DNA of 64,000 bases from Dicaeum eximium (taxonomy: Eukaryota; Chordata; Aves; Passeriformes; Dicaeidae): positions 372,001-436,000 of the forward strand of contig VWZP01001590.1 of the NCBI GenBank assembly GCA_013396995.1, written 5' to 3'. A program made the position numbers and the translations under genes. The notes under the pieces were generated by a model. That model saw nothing but the letters and a program-made list of their open reading frames with translations, searched no databases and had not been told where the DNA came from. Shown piece by piece: positions 51,801-64,000 of this stretch (the first letter of the stretch is position 1; each line of letters opens with the position of its first letter).

Positions 51801-54800
51801 TGTTGTCCCAGACAGACCTTTACATGTTATACACTCAAAGTGTCTCCAGGCTGGAAGCTTCTGCACTTACTTTATATTGAAATTGAAGTAAAGGAGGGGA
51901 AGAAACATCTTGCTGACCTGAGCAATCCTGGACATTCCACTGATTTGAAACTTGAGACAGGGCATTCCTTCTTCAGGCCAATCACATCAAGGTGGTCAGC
52001 CCTGCTAGTGCTCTGGTCCCTGTGCTGCTGCCATGGGAGATCTGAGGTCAAACTCAGTCTCCTGGTTCATAAAGGCTCAGATAACTGGGGATGTTACAAC
52101 TGCCAATTTTGTCCTGCCAGAGCATTAACAGAGCTCTTCCCACCCTGCCCTTTGGTAGTTATTGTGCACCTCTACTCTGTGGCCTTTTTCCTCCTGGAAT
52201 TAGGTGTGTGATGCCCCATTGCTTGGGTGGCTGCTCAGCCATGTTGAGGATGTGGGAACCGTAATCCTTGCAGTGTCATGTTTTTCCCAGATGCTGCCAC
52301 AAGGAACTTGTTTTAAGCCTTGGTAGAAAGCTCCCCTTCTCCCAGTCGTGGGAATTCAACCTTTTACTGATGTAGCTGGTTTACAGTTACAGATTTCTAT
52401 ACCTCTTGGCTTTGCTTTTTTTTCATCTGTTCCTTTAAAATACACTTTTAAATGACGTGTTGCTAGTGTTCACTGTGTGATGTGACTGTGGGGATTAGAG
52501 GTATGTTTTTCTCAAAGACATGTATTAAGTTAAGTTAAGACTTGTTTTTTTCCTTTTTAAATTACATGCACTGGGGTCTTCAGCTGCTCAGGAGAGCAGC
52601 TTCTTAGCTGGAATTAGAGTCCATCATCCTATCATCTCTGCCAAGGAGAAAGAGATGAGCTGGCCTTCTTAGAGCTCATGGAGAACTGAACCAGCTGTCT
52701 GTTGGAGATTATTTCAAAAGCAAAATGTCCATTTAGGGTGAAAAGCCTGAAGGTGTATTTCACAGAATGGCAAGTGAAGAAAAGCATTAAATCAGATTGT
52801 TTTTATTGTGCCCATCAAAACGGTTTGTTGTACAGAGTAGGAATATTTCCTTCTAGCTCAGGGCAGAATGAGCCTGTGTCCCCTCTCCTCTGGCAGAGCC
52901 TCATGATGTTTACAGTTCGACAGCCTCATGCTTTGGTTCTGTACAGCGTTGCTCCATGGATGACCTGCATTTCTTGTGCTAATCTATAATCAGAATTCCC
53001 ATGAAAAGCAGCCTTGATCTGACCACAGTTTCTGGTAAAATGCTTTGGAATAAAATGGGAGCTAGTGCTTCAAATTGCAGCTCCCCAAGCCTCTAAAGCC
53101 AGAAAGAGCAAACAGTTTAATTCAAAAACTCAGAGATGTATGCTTTAAGTCATCTTACTTGTTGAATTTTTTTTTTCATTTTCTCAAAGATAAAAGCAAA
53201 AAAGAAAGATGAAATTTACTCTGGAGTTTTTTTTTTTGTGATCTTAGGAAGAACTTCAAAAAGTAGCAGCTTCCTGAAATATTTTTTATAGACCTTATAA
53301 CAAATATAACAATACAAACTTCAGAATAAAAAAAAATCCTACCCATAGGTGTGCATGAGTATGTATAATATGGAAAAAGAATAAGTAAGCTCTCCAATGT
53401 CATGTTAAAAGCAGAAGTGAATAAAAACTACTTAAATATGGGTTCACCTTTGCTTTTTTTTTTGTCTGCAGATCCCACCTGTGGTAATACATACAGTTCA
53501 TGGAGTACAAATTATGTGTAGTGGGTGTTCATGTGGAAAATCTGTATGGCTAAAACATCCTGGCAAACCACAGTTCCTGCTGGGTGAGTTAAGAGTCTGT
53601 CTTGAAGGAATGAGGGATTCAAAACTCCCCATGCAGTTGAGTGTAAATCTCTTCCTCCTTTCATGGTTTTAGCTTTGCTGGTGGTTTTAATTCCCAGTTA
53701 CAAGCATTTATTGGAATGAAATGAGAGTCTCAAGGTGCTGCTGCATGGTTCATTAACCCCAGGGTTTTTGATGGAGTCCTTTTTGCTGTGGTTTCCATGG
53801 TTAGCTCTGTTCTCTGGAGTGATCCTTAACCTGCTGCCAGTCTCACCTGCACCACCGTAAAGGGAAGGTGCAGCCCATGTCAGTTGGCAGAGGGAGCAAT
53901 ATCTCATGGCTTCTGAGTCATGTCTTAAAGCCCAAAGTGGCTTTTCTTGCATTGCTGTTTTCTATACCAAACCATTTTCCAAAGCAAGAACTCTGAGCAC
54001 ATTAAACTTGAGCTTTTTATTTGCTTTTTCAGTATAGTAATGAGCTGAAAGTGTTTCTGCATTATGTAACTATATAATTCTGTGTTGGATTTTTGGGTTT
54101 TGGTTGGTTTTTTTCTGTTTGTATCTTTTCTTGTTTGTTTGGGGGTTTTTTAAGCTGGAAAATAGAACCCTGACTGCTGTGGTAAATTTATCCCCTAAAA
54201 ATTTGTGCAGCCCATAAGGAAGAGATAGGAGGAAGATGATGATGGTGATGATGATGATGATTTGTTAAAATTAGTCTACCCTTGAGCTTCTGGCAAGGGA
54301 TTGCAAAGTGTAATTTATGCAGCAGACTTCAATAATGCAGTAAAAATATACTTGTAATGTAGATACACATGGCTGAGGTTAAGTGCCTCTTTTAAATTTT
54401 CCAAAGGAAAAAATTATCCCTTTCGCTTTAGCAAGCTATGAAGGTCATCTCAAGGATGAGCCCAAAGCAGGTAATTCAGCTTGATCAACCAATCCTTTGG
54501 GAAAAAGCTTTTGTCTTCAAGAGCCAACAGAAAACTGCCACAAGCACCTTGAATGTCTACTGAAGACAAAACCCAAATCTGGTCTGGGGTGCTGAGGTGT
54601 TGTTGCCTGCAGTCAGCTGGCCTCATGTCTTTGCTGTTGTAGGCTGTAAAGCACCAACATCTGGCCTGCCTAGGCAGACATGGAGCAGCTCTGCTGCCAG
54701 GACTGCTCTACAGTTCGTGGGATGTGCATGGCCTCATGGGGAGGTGTGTTACCTCCCTGTGCTGGGCAGCCAGGTGCCATCAAAAACTACAGACTTCGAC

Positions 54801-57800
54801 CCATGTGAGACTTTTAACAATTCACAAAAATGGCTTCGTGTCTTGACCTGGCTGGTTGAAATTGCATCAGTGCACTTGAACTCTTCCAAGGCTTAAATTC
54901 CCTGGCAGCTGGTGCCAGGTTGCATTGCCAGGTCTCACGGCTGTTAGAGGGAGGGACTCTCAGCACTCCCTGGGGTTCCCTTAGGACAGTCTCATAGGCT
55001 GAGCTGCTCCTTCATTTGCTCACCTGTGGCAAGTCCCCTTGGCTGCCCAGAGCCCACCTGCATGAAAACATGGTAGGCACTGCCAGGGCAGTTTGCCCGT
55101 GTCACTGCAGGCTCGGGGCCATCTGAGGATGGGGCAGCACAGCTCTGCACAAAGCCCTCCCTATGAGGCAGGGATGCCACATGTGGTTGCTAGCAACCAC
55201 TTCACATGCCAAATAAAATTCCTCAGCAACAGAAAACAGAAGTTATGACAGCAGGCCAGCTATATATCTAGATATACAGGAATATTGGAGAGAAGTTTGG
55301 GACTCGTGGGGTTTTCTTTTAGCTGAAACAAGAGGCAAACTTCTAGTCTTTGAAAGCATCTATTTTTGGAGGGCAATCAGTAATTTAATTTAAAAATATT
55401 TAGTTTAGCCCCATGTTTTGCTCTCTGGAAAAGGCTGAGCAATCTGAGCATTATTCATTCAAACCTCCACAGAAGTTAAACTTGCCCTTGAATCTATGAA
55501 GTTTCAAGGCTTTGCTCTGCACAGGATAAGTTGTATTTGAGCTACTGAAGTCAGTAACACTATACACTTGCATGTCTGCTGAGCATCTTGTCCACAAGTA
55601 TCTGCAATAAGCTGGCAGTGATATTTATTTCATAGAATGAGGTTGGGTTTTATTATTCCTCTTTGTATCATTCAAGATACACACATCAGGAACTGATTCT
55701 CGTCCTCTGTGTCTGAGTCTGTTCTCACATGAGAGCTGTCTGTGAATGTGACCAGAGAATTGGGCCTTGGGCCAATAAAGCTAATATTTTACAAAAGGAC
55801 ATATCAGGCTATGTAAACTGCCCTCACAAGGAACGTTTACATGTCTGAAATGTCTAATGCTTTTTTAAACTTCTGCCTCTCTATCCACTGCCAACTTTTT
55901 CCAGGAGAATCATGCTTCCTAAGACATCCTTTCCAATTGTAAATTATTCTCGCATATCTAGCCAGAAGACAGACTATGTAGTTGCTGGCCTGTCTCAAAT
56001 GGATATAGCAGATAATTATTAGTCTCATTAGTAAACAATTCACAATCAGCTACAAATTTTTGGTTTAATTGTATGCATGACAAAAGAATATATTAAACTT
56101 TAATCTGCAGTTTTGTTAAACAAGTGAATACATTAAACTCTCTTCTGCAGTTCCATAGGCAGCAGAGGAGCTAACATTCAATACACTATGATTTATTCTA
56201 AATCTTCTAATCCTGGGGTTAGTAAAGAACTCCATTTTCCTTCATTTCCTGTATTCTGCTCTTTCGAGACCTGAACAAAACATCACAGCACAAGATGATC
56301 ATGATTGTGCTCTATTGGGAAGCAATACTAAAAGAGTGAGTTAGATTTTCTTAGTTCCACCTACATTCACTGCCATTCTCAGATATAATTTTTCTCCTCT
56401 TTTGGCTCACTCTGCCTCTCCACTGAGGATTATAGAAATTGAGAAAATTATTGAGAGTTAGAAATTAGCCATGCTGCAATTGCCAGAGAAATGCTCTTTC
56501 TCTCTAGATTCATGGTTTGCTATTTTCTTCAGCATGTAAGAATATGTGCATGCCCTGGGACTCACAAAAACCTGAAGCCTCTCATTGTATGTTCCCCTGC
56601 TCCTGTCACAGGTGCACAGAATTTAAATGCTGGCTATATGTTTTTAACTCTTCTGCAGCCTTCAATACCACACTGACTTTCACCTCAATCTCATCTGGTT
56701 TAGATGTGGGGGTTTTTTTCTGCAACACCTCTTTGTCTCAAGTCATTGTTTTGTTTGCCCTCAAAAGCTGCTCCAAGTCCCACACTACTTTTGGAAGCTA
56801 AAAGCCAGTGCCATGCAGGAGTTAAAATACAGAGTCCTGTGTTGTATCCAAGGCCAGAACAGTCAACTCACAGAAACAGCTTAATAAGATACAGAGGCCT
56901 CTAGGATGAGGTCTGGTTTTGGTACTTTATATATGCATAGGCCTGTGCCTGTATTGCTTTCCTTTGTCTCACTTTTTCCTCATTATATTTGCAAGAACTT
57001 ACAGTACTCTTACTTTTAGCGATAGTGACCTATTTCTAAGACTTTTATTACACAGGATTTCAACAGGTGTCCCAGGTATGTTGTCCTGCAGGTTAACAGT
57101 CCCTACCTATGCAAACTTATCAGGTTTTTAAAACGTTATTTGAACAATATTGACACTGTTTTTCATGAGACAACTTAATTATAATTCTCAAGTAATATCA
57201 TTCAAATTACAGCTGTTACAAAACATAACAATCAGATTGTGATCCAGTGTGTGACATTATGCTCAGATGGTTTGTCACAGGTATTAAATATAGAACTTAT
57301 GTATCACATATTCTTTAGGAGACCTGGATAGTGACAAGAGTAATGCAGAACCACTACCCAGGGTCAACATCACCAAGAAGTCCCAGGCCAGACTTACACC
57401 GTGGATTTAACATTTGTTTGCATATACCAGCGTGTGTAATTTCAGACTCTTTTCACTGTGCCTCCTCTGTTTTAAACAAAGTTTTAGACAATGGATTTAT
57501 TTAAAGAAGTTTTCTAACACTAAAAGCAGACAGTAATGGAGTGTCTGTGATACTTCTTGCTGGCAATTTCTCTTCCTTTGGCGTCCTCTTGCTTACACCA
57601 AGTTTTACATTGTGCAGAAAGTGTTGGCTGCCACCAGACGACGTGGTTCTTCTCCCCCTCTTTCCCTGTTGTGCACAACCTGGTTACAGTAAACAGCTGC
57701 TAAATATCTGGTCAAGGCAGGAACTGGTTCAGTGAACAATTCAACACCACACTAATCCCCCACAACAGCAACTTGTTTTGTTGGAGGTGAGCAAGCCAAA

Positions 57801-58910
57801 TGGATGGAGCTGGACTGATGCATGGGAGGACAGGAGACGCTGCAGCCCCAAAGGAAGATGGGGAAGGATGGCCTTCTCCTCTTGGTGGCAGCCCATTGTT
57901 ACAGCACATCAGCTTTAATGCACAGCTGTGCTCTATTTTCTTCCTCCTACAGAAATGGTTCCTATTTTCAAGAGGTTTTCTTATCCTCTGCACTAAGGTC
58001 TTTAAGTGAAATATACACTTTGATATGTTTTCAACACAAGAACAGATACTCCATTTCCATGGGCAATTGCAAACTCTTCTATTTCTGAAAACTTTATTTC
58101 CCCTTACAGGGAGTCTGCCTGAAGTTTCACCCATCTGTATTCCACATGAGTCAACTTTCTCTGCAAAATCTTTATTTGAGATTCAGATGTCACATTAATC
58201 AATGTAGTCATGTCCTGTTTGTAATAATCATCTCATCTAAATCCAACATAATATTCCAATCAGTGGAAGTATCTAGCTCTTGAATTCTGATATTTTTTCC
58301 TTTCCTTAGCTAAAATTTCCTTTACTTGGAATATATACACTTTGGACTAGTTTAGGATACAGGGTTTTTCTCTTTTCACAGACTAGTATAAAAATGTCTG
58401 GTTTTCCTGCAGACAGACAGGTTTTTCCCAACAGTTGGACAGTACATTGCTCCCATGTGTGCTCCTTACCTCCTGCAAGGTTGGGCTGCTTCACACTTCA
58501 TAGAATAAGCACACTCAGTTGCCTGTGCTACTTGCTGTCGGAGAGTCTTCCCACCAAGATCTGATAGGTACAATCTGTACATCTAATTAATCTTTGTTTC
58601 TTCCAAGTTTAAATCCAGCAAGTTTTAAAAAGTTTGGGTTTCTGATCCCCATTAAAACACTGATATGACTAAAAGACTGTAAGCAGCCCAGAAGAAAGTG
58701 TTTGACTGCACAGCTGACATACTTTGATTCTCTGTAAAGTTATAGCTACTAAATGTCTCTCTAATGCCTAAGAGACAGAAAAGAAATTACAAAAACTATG
58801 TCTGCTTTATGCTTTTATGTGTGGTTTTGAGGTGTTTTGTTTGGCAGTGGGTTTTTTGTTGGTTTTTTTTTTTTTTGGGAACTCTGTACCTTGTCATGAA
58901 AAGACTATGT
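45826..58910. other. Intergenic region with no supportable gene
   Basis: About 13 kb without recognisable coding exons, RNA genes or clear transposons. It contains T/G-rich tracts (46608-46680 and 54085-54154), a poly-A run near 51700, and a GAT microsatellite (54235-54261). The longest open frames (140 codons at 57712-58134 minus, 123 codons at 51840-52211 plus) are unrecognised and within chance length. Confidence 0.65.
54235..54261. repeat. GAT trinucleotide microsatellite, nine units
   Basis: Nine GAT-type units with one GGT variant in fourth position. It lies in non-coding sequence. Confidence 0.95.
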
Positions 58911-59335
58911 AACTACACAAAAGACATTGAAGTCCTGGAGTGCATTCAGAGAAGGACAAGAAAGCTGGTGAATAATCATATGGGAAGTGACTGAAAGAGC
59001 TGGGATTATTCAGCCTGGAGAAAAGGAGGCTATGGAGGGGGGTCTTTATCAGTCTCTACAAGTACCTGAAAGGAGGTCGTAGCGAGATGGGGGTTGGTCT
59101 CTTCTCCCAGGTAACAAGCAACAGGACAAGAGAAAGTTGTACCAGGGAATGTTTAGATTGGATATTGGGAAAAAATTCTTAACTGAAAGAGTTGTCAAGT
59201 GTTGGAACAGGTTGTTTGGGGAAGGGTGGAGCCATCATCCCTAGTGGTATTTAAAAGTCTTGTAGATTTGGCACTTAAAGGCACAGTTTAGTCATGGACT
59301 TGGCAGGTTTAGGTTTATGGTTGAATTTCATGATC
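58911..59335 (+). mobile_element. CR1 LINE, left part of a copy split by another CR1
   Basis: Plus-oriented CR1 tail: AAAAGACATTGAAGTCCTGG, GTGCATTCAGAGAAGGACAAG, TTCAGCCTGGAGAAAAGGAG, CTACCTGAAAGGAGGTCGTA and TTTAGATTGGATATTGGGAA, then GTCATGGACTTGGCAGG and GAATTTCATGATC. Just where the CR1 consensus should continue into GGTCTTTTCCAACC, it is interrupted by another element at 59336. The missing end resumes at 59585. The ORF2 portion is broken by indels. Confidence 0.88.
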
Positions 59336-59584
59336 ACAGAATCACAGAATGGATTAGGTTGGAAGGAACCACAGTGGGTCATCTGGTCCAGCCTCCCTGC
59401 TCAAGCACATGGCACACAATTGCATCCAGATGGTTCTGGAATGTCTCCAGGGAGGAAGACTTCACAATTTCTCTGGCCAACCTGTTCCAGTGCCTGGTCA
59501 CTCACACAGTATAGAAGTTCTTCCTCATATTCGGGTGGAACTTGCTGTGCATTAGCCTTTTCCCCTTTCCTCTAGTCCTACTGC
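59336..59584 (-). mobile_element. CR1 LINE 3' fragment nested inside another CR1
   Basis: It starts ACAGAATCACAGAATGG, then ATTAGGTTGGAAGGAACC, and runs through TCTGGCCAACCTGTTCCAG to CTTTTCCCCTTTCCTCTAGT. This is a reverse-complement CR1 tail of about 249 bp, truncated at its 5' end. It interrupts the plus-oriented copy precisely between GATC and TTGGTCTTTTCC, so it inserted later. Boundaries are accurate to a few bases. Confidence 0.85.
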
Positions 59585-59617
59585 TTGGTCTTTTCCAACC
59601 TAAATGATTCTATAATT
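59585..59617 (+). mobile_element. CR1 LINE, right part of the split copy (3' end)
   Basis: TTGGTCTTTTCCAACCTAAA is followed by TGATTCTATAAT. This is the canonical CR1 3' terminus, completing the element broken at 59335. Confidence 0.85.
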
Positions 59618-62600
59618 TCATTTACTACATTCCTGAAAAGTTCAGAGTAGTCTATGATTCTTGCATACTTGCTTGAAACTTTTTGTTTGTTTTCAACTCT
59701 TTCTTTTAGAAGTTTTTTTTCTATCCCTACCCCAACTCTGCTAGCTTGGCAGCAAGGTTAGGTGCCAGCTAACCAGAAATGAGCACCAGAACTTATGACT
59801 TGGAGGGGTTGCTGATATAACTAAGAAGCATTATAACAAAGTATCAGGAATGGAAAGAAAGCAGAGCATGTCTGGCTTTGAAGGCTCCAAGTCAAAGCTC
59901 TGGATGACTAAACTCCTTCTAGACCCCTGTATTTCTGCCCAAGCTTTAAAGGCAAGATAGCCTTACAGCTAAAAGAATAGCTCTGCTATTGATTTGTGTA
60001 CACAAAAAGCCAGAAATTTGCTTATGTTTGTCTCTAAGCTTGCAGCCATGTGATTATCTTTCTAGGAATGGCAGTCACAACTTTTCTAAGAACCAAATAA
60101 AAATGGAGCAAAGATTTCATTGTTCAGCTCTCTGTACCAGCATTCACATGGCAGATGCCCATGTCTATTAAGGCACATTATGACTTCAAAAAGTGACTTG
60201 AAACTAATAAAAATAGGGATAGTTTCCATAAAGGGCTGCTCTCTTTCTTTTCCACCAAACAGACCCAAAAATACTTTGGCTCATGTTAGATAACATGGTG
60301 AAAGAGAAAATGCTTTTTCTTTGATCCCTAAAGTTTGGACTGCAATGTAAACCAGACGGAAAAATCCCAGCAGAGAATATTCCTTTATTTTGACCATTGA
60401 GGCCATCACTCCCATCACATGAGCTCAGAGAACCCTTGAACAGCTCTAACATATTTACAAAATGAGTTGGACTGAGAATTTTATTGTTTGAACACAGTGG
60501 CTGCATGGAAATAATTCAATGATATACCTATCATATTGTCTAAGGAAGGACTGAATTGTATAAAAGACCTTTCACTCTAGCATGCATGAGGCAGAGTGAC
60601 TGATGCCAGGAAATCAGGAATTTGTGGAATTTGCAGTTTGCCATGCTTTATTTTTAGTTGTCCTAAACAATATAGGCAGCTCAGTGCTTCCATGTCTGCT
60701 GTACCTCATAATTTTGCTTTACCCTATTGCAAACAATTTTAATAAAATGTGTATTAAATTCAAGTTTTATGAAAACAGTTTCAAAAGAACATAAAACAAA
60801 TTGTAAACTGAAGTGGAACAATCCTGAAATAGAATAAGTTTGTAACAAGCTATTTATCAGACACATATGTTCCACCTTTAAGTTTTACATGCTGAATATA
60901 TTTCATACAGATACATATTTGCTGCAGAAAAAAATACTGTTAGGGAAGCAAAAGCATACTGATATGTAAAAAGGCTATGTCAATACTTTAAATTCTTCAA
61001 TACCTAATTCTTTAAAGTGTCTCTTTTTAAGCCTGATGTACACTGGCATTTACTTTACACTTTCTTAGCACTTTGGTTATTTAGTTACAGTTTTACTACA
61101 CTGATGCTAAAAGCGGTAGCAGTATTCTCATGGTCAGTTCCCAATCAACAATGAAAAGCAAAGTCTCAGATTGCTTTGGTTGTGTCCAGGATCTCCCCCT
61201 TCCACCTCATCAGACATCACCATCCTAAAGAAAGGCCCTGCTGAAGTATTTACACAGAATGGCCCATCACAAGACCCACAAGAAACTTAAGAAAGATAAT
61301 TCCATGGAAAACTTTTATATAAAGGGGTAGAAAGCTGTTGGTGCCTGGTCTGTCTCTGCTGTAGCTGTCTTATCCACACCTGTAATTTCATGATTGAAAA
61401 TTCAGCAGTAATGGCACTTACTCCATTTCTGTGGCACATATGGGTTTCTGCTGGTCTCACTAGTGACCAGCAAAGGGAGGTGACCTCTGTTTTAAGAGAT
61501 GACTCCACCAAAGACAGGGAGACTATGGGCTTCTGGTGCTGCAACTGCACTATTTTTAATAGATTCATTGCAATATTGGCATGAACCAGAGCTGGGAGAA
61601 GATTCAGGGCCAGACACAGCCCCGTGTAGTGAAAATACTTCAATCAAACTTTCTTCTGTGGTGGGGCTGTTTGTTGGCAGCATGTAGACTTCAGATTCTG
61701 GAGTGGTGATCACAGGCAGGAAGATGTATTGCATTACAGAAACTGCTGTGCTTGGCACTTCAGGGTGGTGTCTATTGTCTTTGCAGGAAGAAAAACCCTT
61801 TGCTTTGGCAAAGCTTTCTGATTCCAATTGTGCAGAAAGCTTGTTCACCTGGATTGACTGCTGCATGCTCAGGTGTTAAACTTGCCAGTGCAGGGAGAGC
61901 TGCATTCCCATGTACAAGCATGATGGATAACTCATCTGCCTTTAAAGTGATCGTGGCATTTATTTTGGAGGCTGGTTTGATTATGTGAATACAGGTGTTC
62001 TGAATTCTGCTCTGTTCTTAGCTCTTCAAAATTCTCATTAGTGTGTGGATTGCAGAATTTGACCTTTTCCATTAAGAAATGAAAATTGTCCCACCTTGAT
62101 CCTAATAGATCTTTAAGAAATGTCTGCATCCCAGTAAAGCCTGTTCTGTTTAAGTAGATGCAAATGACCCTCTAGCAGGTGGCTTGGTGATCCAGTACAG
62201 CCAACATTTGCATACCTATTTTGAGCTAAGTTACTGCATCGTGACTGTTCCTGTCCTTGTGAGCAAGTTGGAGTTTTAAAGATGCTGCATAGAAATGCAA
62301 GACTTTGTTCTTAAATTGTGCCAGCCAACTGGTTTATTTGCTTAAACAAACTATTTAGCAACTTGTCCAGTTCTTTGGAGCCCAAAAATGTGAGATTGAA
62401 ATGGAGAATTTTTCCAGAGAAAATCATGGATAAAGCTTAAAGCTTCAAAATGAACTTTGGGCCTGCATTTGTTATTAAACTGATGAGTGAATACCCCAAC
62501 CCACTGGAAGAGAAGACAACTGCATTGTGTCTAGTTTTATAAAAGGTATATGTTCTTACATCTGCTTGGTAAGACAAAGTTAGTTTTGAACAATAAGAAA

Positions 62601-64000
62601 GCATTCAGAATAATTTCCATTTCAGTCACTATTTCTGCAATTGTTACCATAAGGCTGAATTAAAAGTTTGGAACTACTTTTCCCAGGTGTCTAAATGAAA
62701 AAAGTTTTAAGACTTCCAATGTTTTTTTTCCATGCTGGGATTATACAGAATCTCAGTTTGTTGGTTTATTTTTATCTTGTAAAATTCAGAAATTGCCAGG
62801 TTTGCTGTGAAGAAAATAAAGTAGCAGTTCAACTGGGCTAATAGAACAACTTCAAGCCTTTCAACTGGGCTGCCAAAGAGGGCAAAGTGAGGAGGCAAGT
62901 GTGCAATATAAGAAAAACATGTACATTTTCTCATATTCTCTCACTTCTTTTTCTAAAAATATTTCACTCTGTTGTCCCCTCATTCTTACTGCTCAGACCT
63001 GCGTGATTTACATAGTGCTGCAGACCAGGTTTGGTACTCAACAGGGTTATGTAAGTCATGGTCAGACAGTGGTTTTGAGGTTTGTCAAAAAGCTTTTGGT
63101 GACTTTTCTCATCAGGGTTATAAAGCTGTGGTCCATGACAGTTCATTGGACACTGAGGTTTTTGCCAAAGCCCCAGATTATATTGCAACTCAGCACAAGG
63201 AGACTTGAGATCAGTCTCCACTCCACTCTTTTCTACTTTCTATCAACACGAAGTCCCTAAACTGCAGGGCAGTTCTTACCCTTCCATTGCTGCCATTTCT
63301 GGGTTCCAAATTAAATGGATGATTATGAGGGAACAGGATAATGAGGAGTAGTGATCACTGCAAGCTGCTCTCCATGGCATTTCAGTTTGCCCACTTGTTC
63401 AGGCAAGGATAAAGGCATTAGCATACTGCAAAGAGATGTGGATTCTGCTTCTTCTGCTCGTTTGTTGATCTGTCAACAAACCGCCAAACACGGTTTTGGG
63501 AAAGCCTCTCTGCTCTCTGCCCTGCCCTCTTATGGCTTATGAAGTGGGACTGCTGGGCTCCATTTTCATTTGGGGGGGCATTGAAAACCACAGATTTTGG
63601 TTTCTGTATGAGCATCCTGAATGAACAGGTTTTCTGCTTTGCCTTATGTAATTGTGTAATGGGATGAGCTTGAAGAGTTCTGCTGACTAAGAAAAAAATT
63701 AAAAGAAAGGTAGAGGGAAGTCATCCTTCACAGCAGCCTTCTCCACTGAAGTGTCTGCTCTCCGAGGTCTACCTCCAGCACAATACAAATAACCATAAAA
63801 AAGATCCTGTTGGGGTAATTTGAAAATCTTCATTTGAAACAACTGTAATACACAATGTTAATATGTAGGCAGCCCTAACCCATCTCAGAATATTTTTATA
63901 CTCTCAAAGTGGGTGTGCTTTTGACTAGTTATAATGTACTTATGACAAAGATTTGTCATCCAGGGGGATTTGTTTGTGAAATGAATATCTTCCAAGTCAT
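59618..64000. other. Intergenic right end with no supportable gene
   Basis: I recognise no exon or repeat family here. On the minus strand, open stretches in different frames overlap between 61287 and 62129 (118, 124 and 65 codons). Their translations match no family I know. A decayed coding sequence is conceivable but not supported. Confidence 0.55.

Noticed and set aside
51840..52211. 123-codon plus-strand open frame
   Set aside because: It has no recognisable domain and overlaps another random frame. Length alone is not evidence.
57712..58134. 140-codon minus-strand open frame
   Set aside because: The composition is irregular, with no recognised family and no supporting splice sites. Treated as chance.
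1..64000. CRISPR arrays, operons, bacterial signals
   Set aside because: No regularly spaced repeats or dense coding exist. The sequence is vertebrate nuclear DNA with introns and LINEs.

Overview
The window looks like vertebrate nuclear DNA, most likely from a bird. Base composition is AT-leaning and CpG-poor, with long stretches free of coding sequence. CR1 LINE tails typical of birds are present, along with an LTR whose 3' end resembles avian ERVL-type LTRs. These family calls rest on recognising the sequence by eye; no database was searched. There is one ambiguous base (n at 10442).

The only protein-coding gene I can support is GALNT15 (polypeptide N-acetylgalactosaminyltransferase 15), on the minus strand. 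Its first three coding exons are at 10780-11324, 5266-5432 and 4348-4552. They join in frame (phases 2, 1 and 2), with GT donors and AG acceptors. Together they encode about 306 residues: cytoplasmic tail, single transmembrane anchor, stem, and the first part of the GT27 catalytic domain up to the DxH metal motif. The remaining exons (rest of the catalytic domain and the ricin-type lectin domain) should lie left of position 1. A GC-rich, CpG-dense block (about 10310-11240) covers the first coding exon and the start of the following intron. That intron also holds two CR1 fragments, an LTR remnant with internal repeats, and a hairpin-forming tandem duplication. Splice-like and TATA-like signals upstream of the ATG suggest, but do not prove, a non-coding leader exon.

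From about 12.4 kb to the right end, roughly 52 kb, I find no supportable coding exon. This fits a large intergenic region upstream of GALNT15; in human the next gene on that side is ANKRD28, so ANKRD28 may lie further right, beyond this window (synteny inference). The region contains an old CR1-like LINE (about 44.6-45.4 kb) and an 87-bp direct duplication flanking it at 2.45 kb spacing. It also has a CR1 split by a second CR1 in opposite orientation (58.9-59.6 kb), a perfect 17-bp AT-rich hairpin at 29.5 kb, and several simple or T/G-rich tracts.

No novel gene system was found. The items most worth checking are the near-identical 87-bp duplication, the nested CR1, and the 5' architecture of GALNT15.
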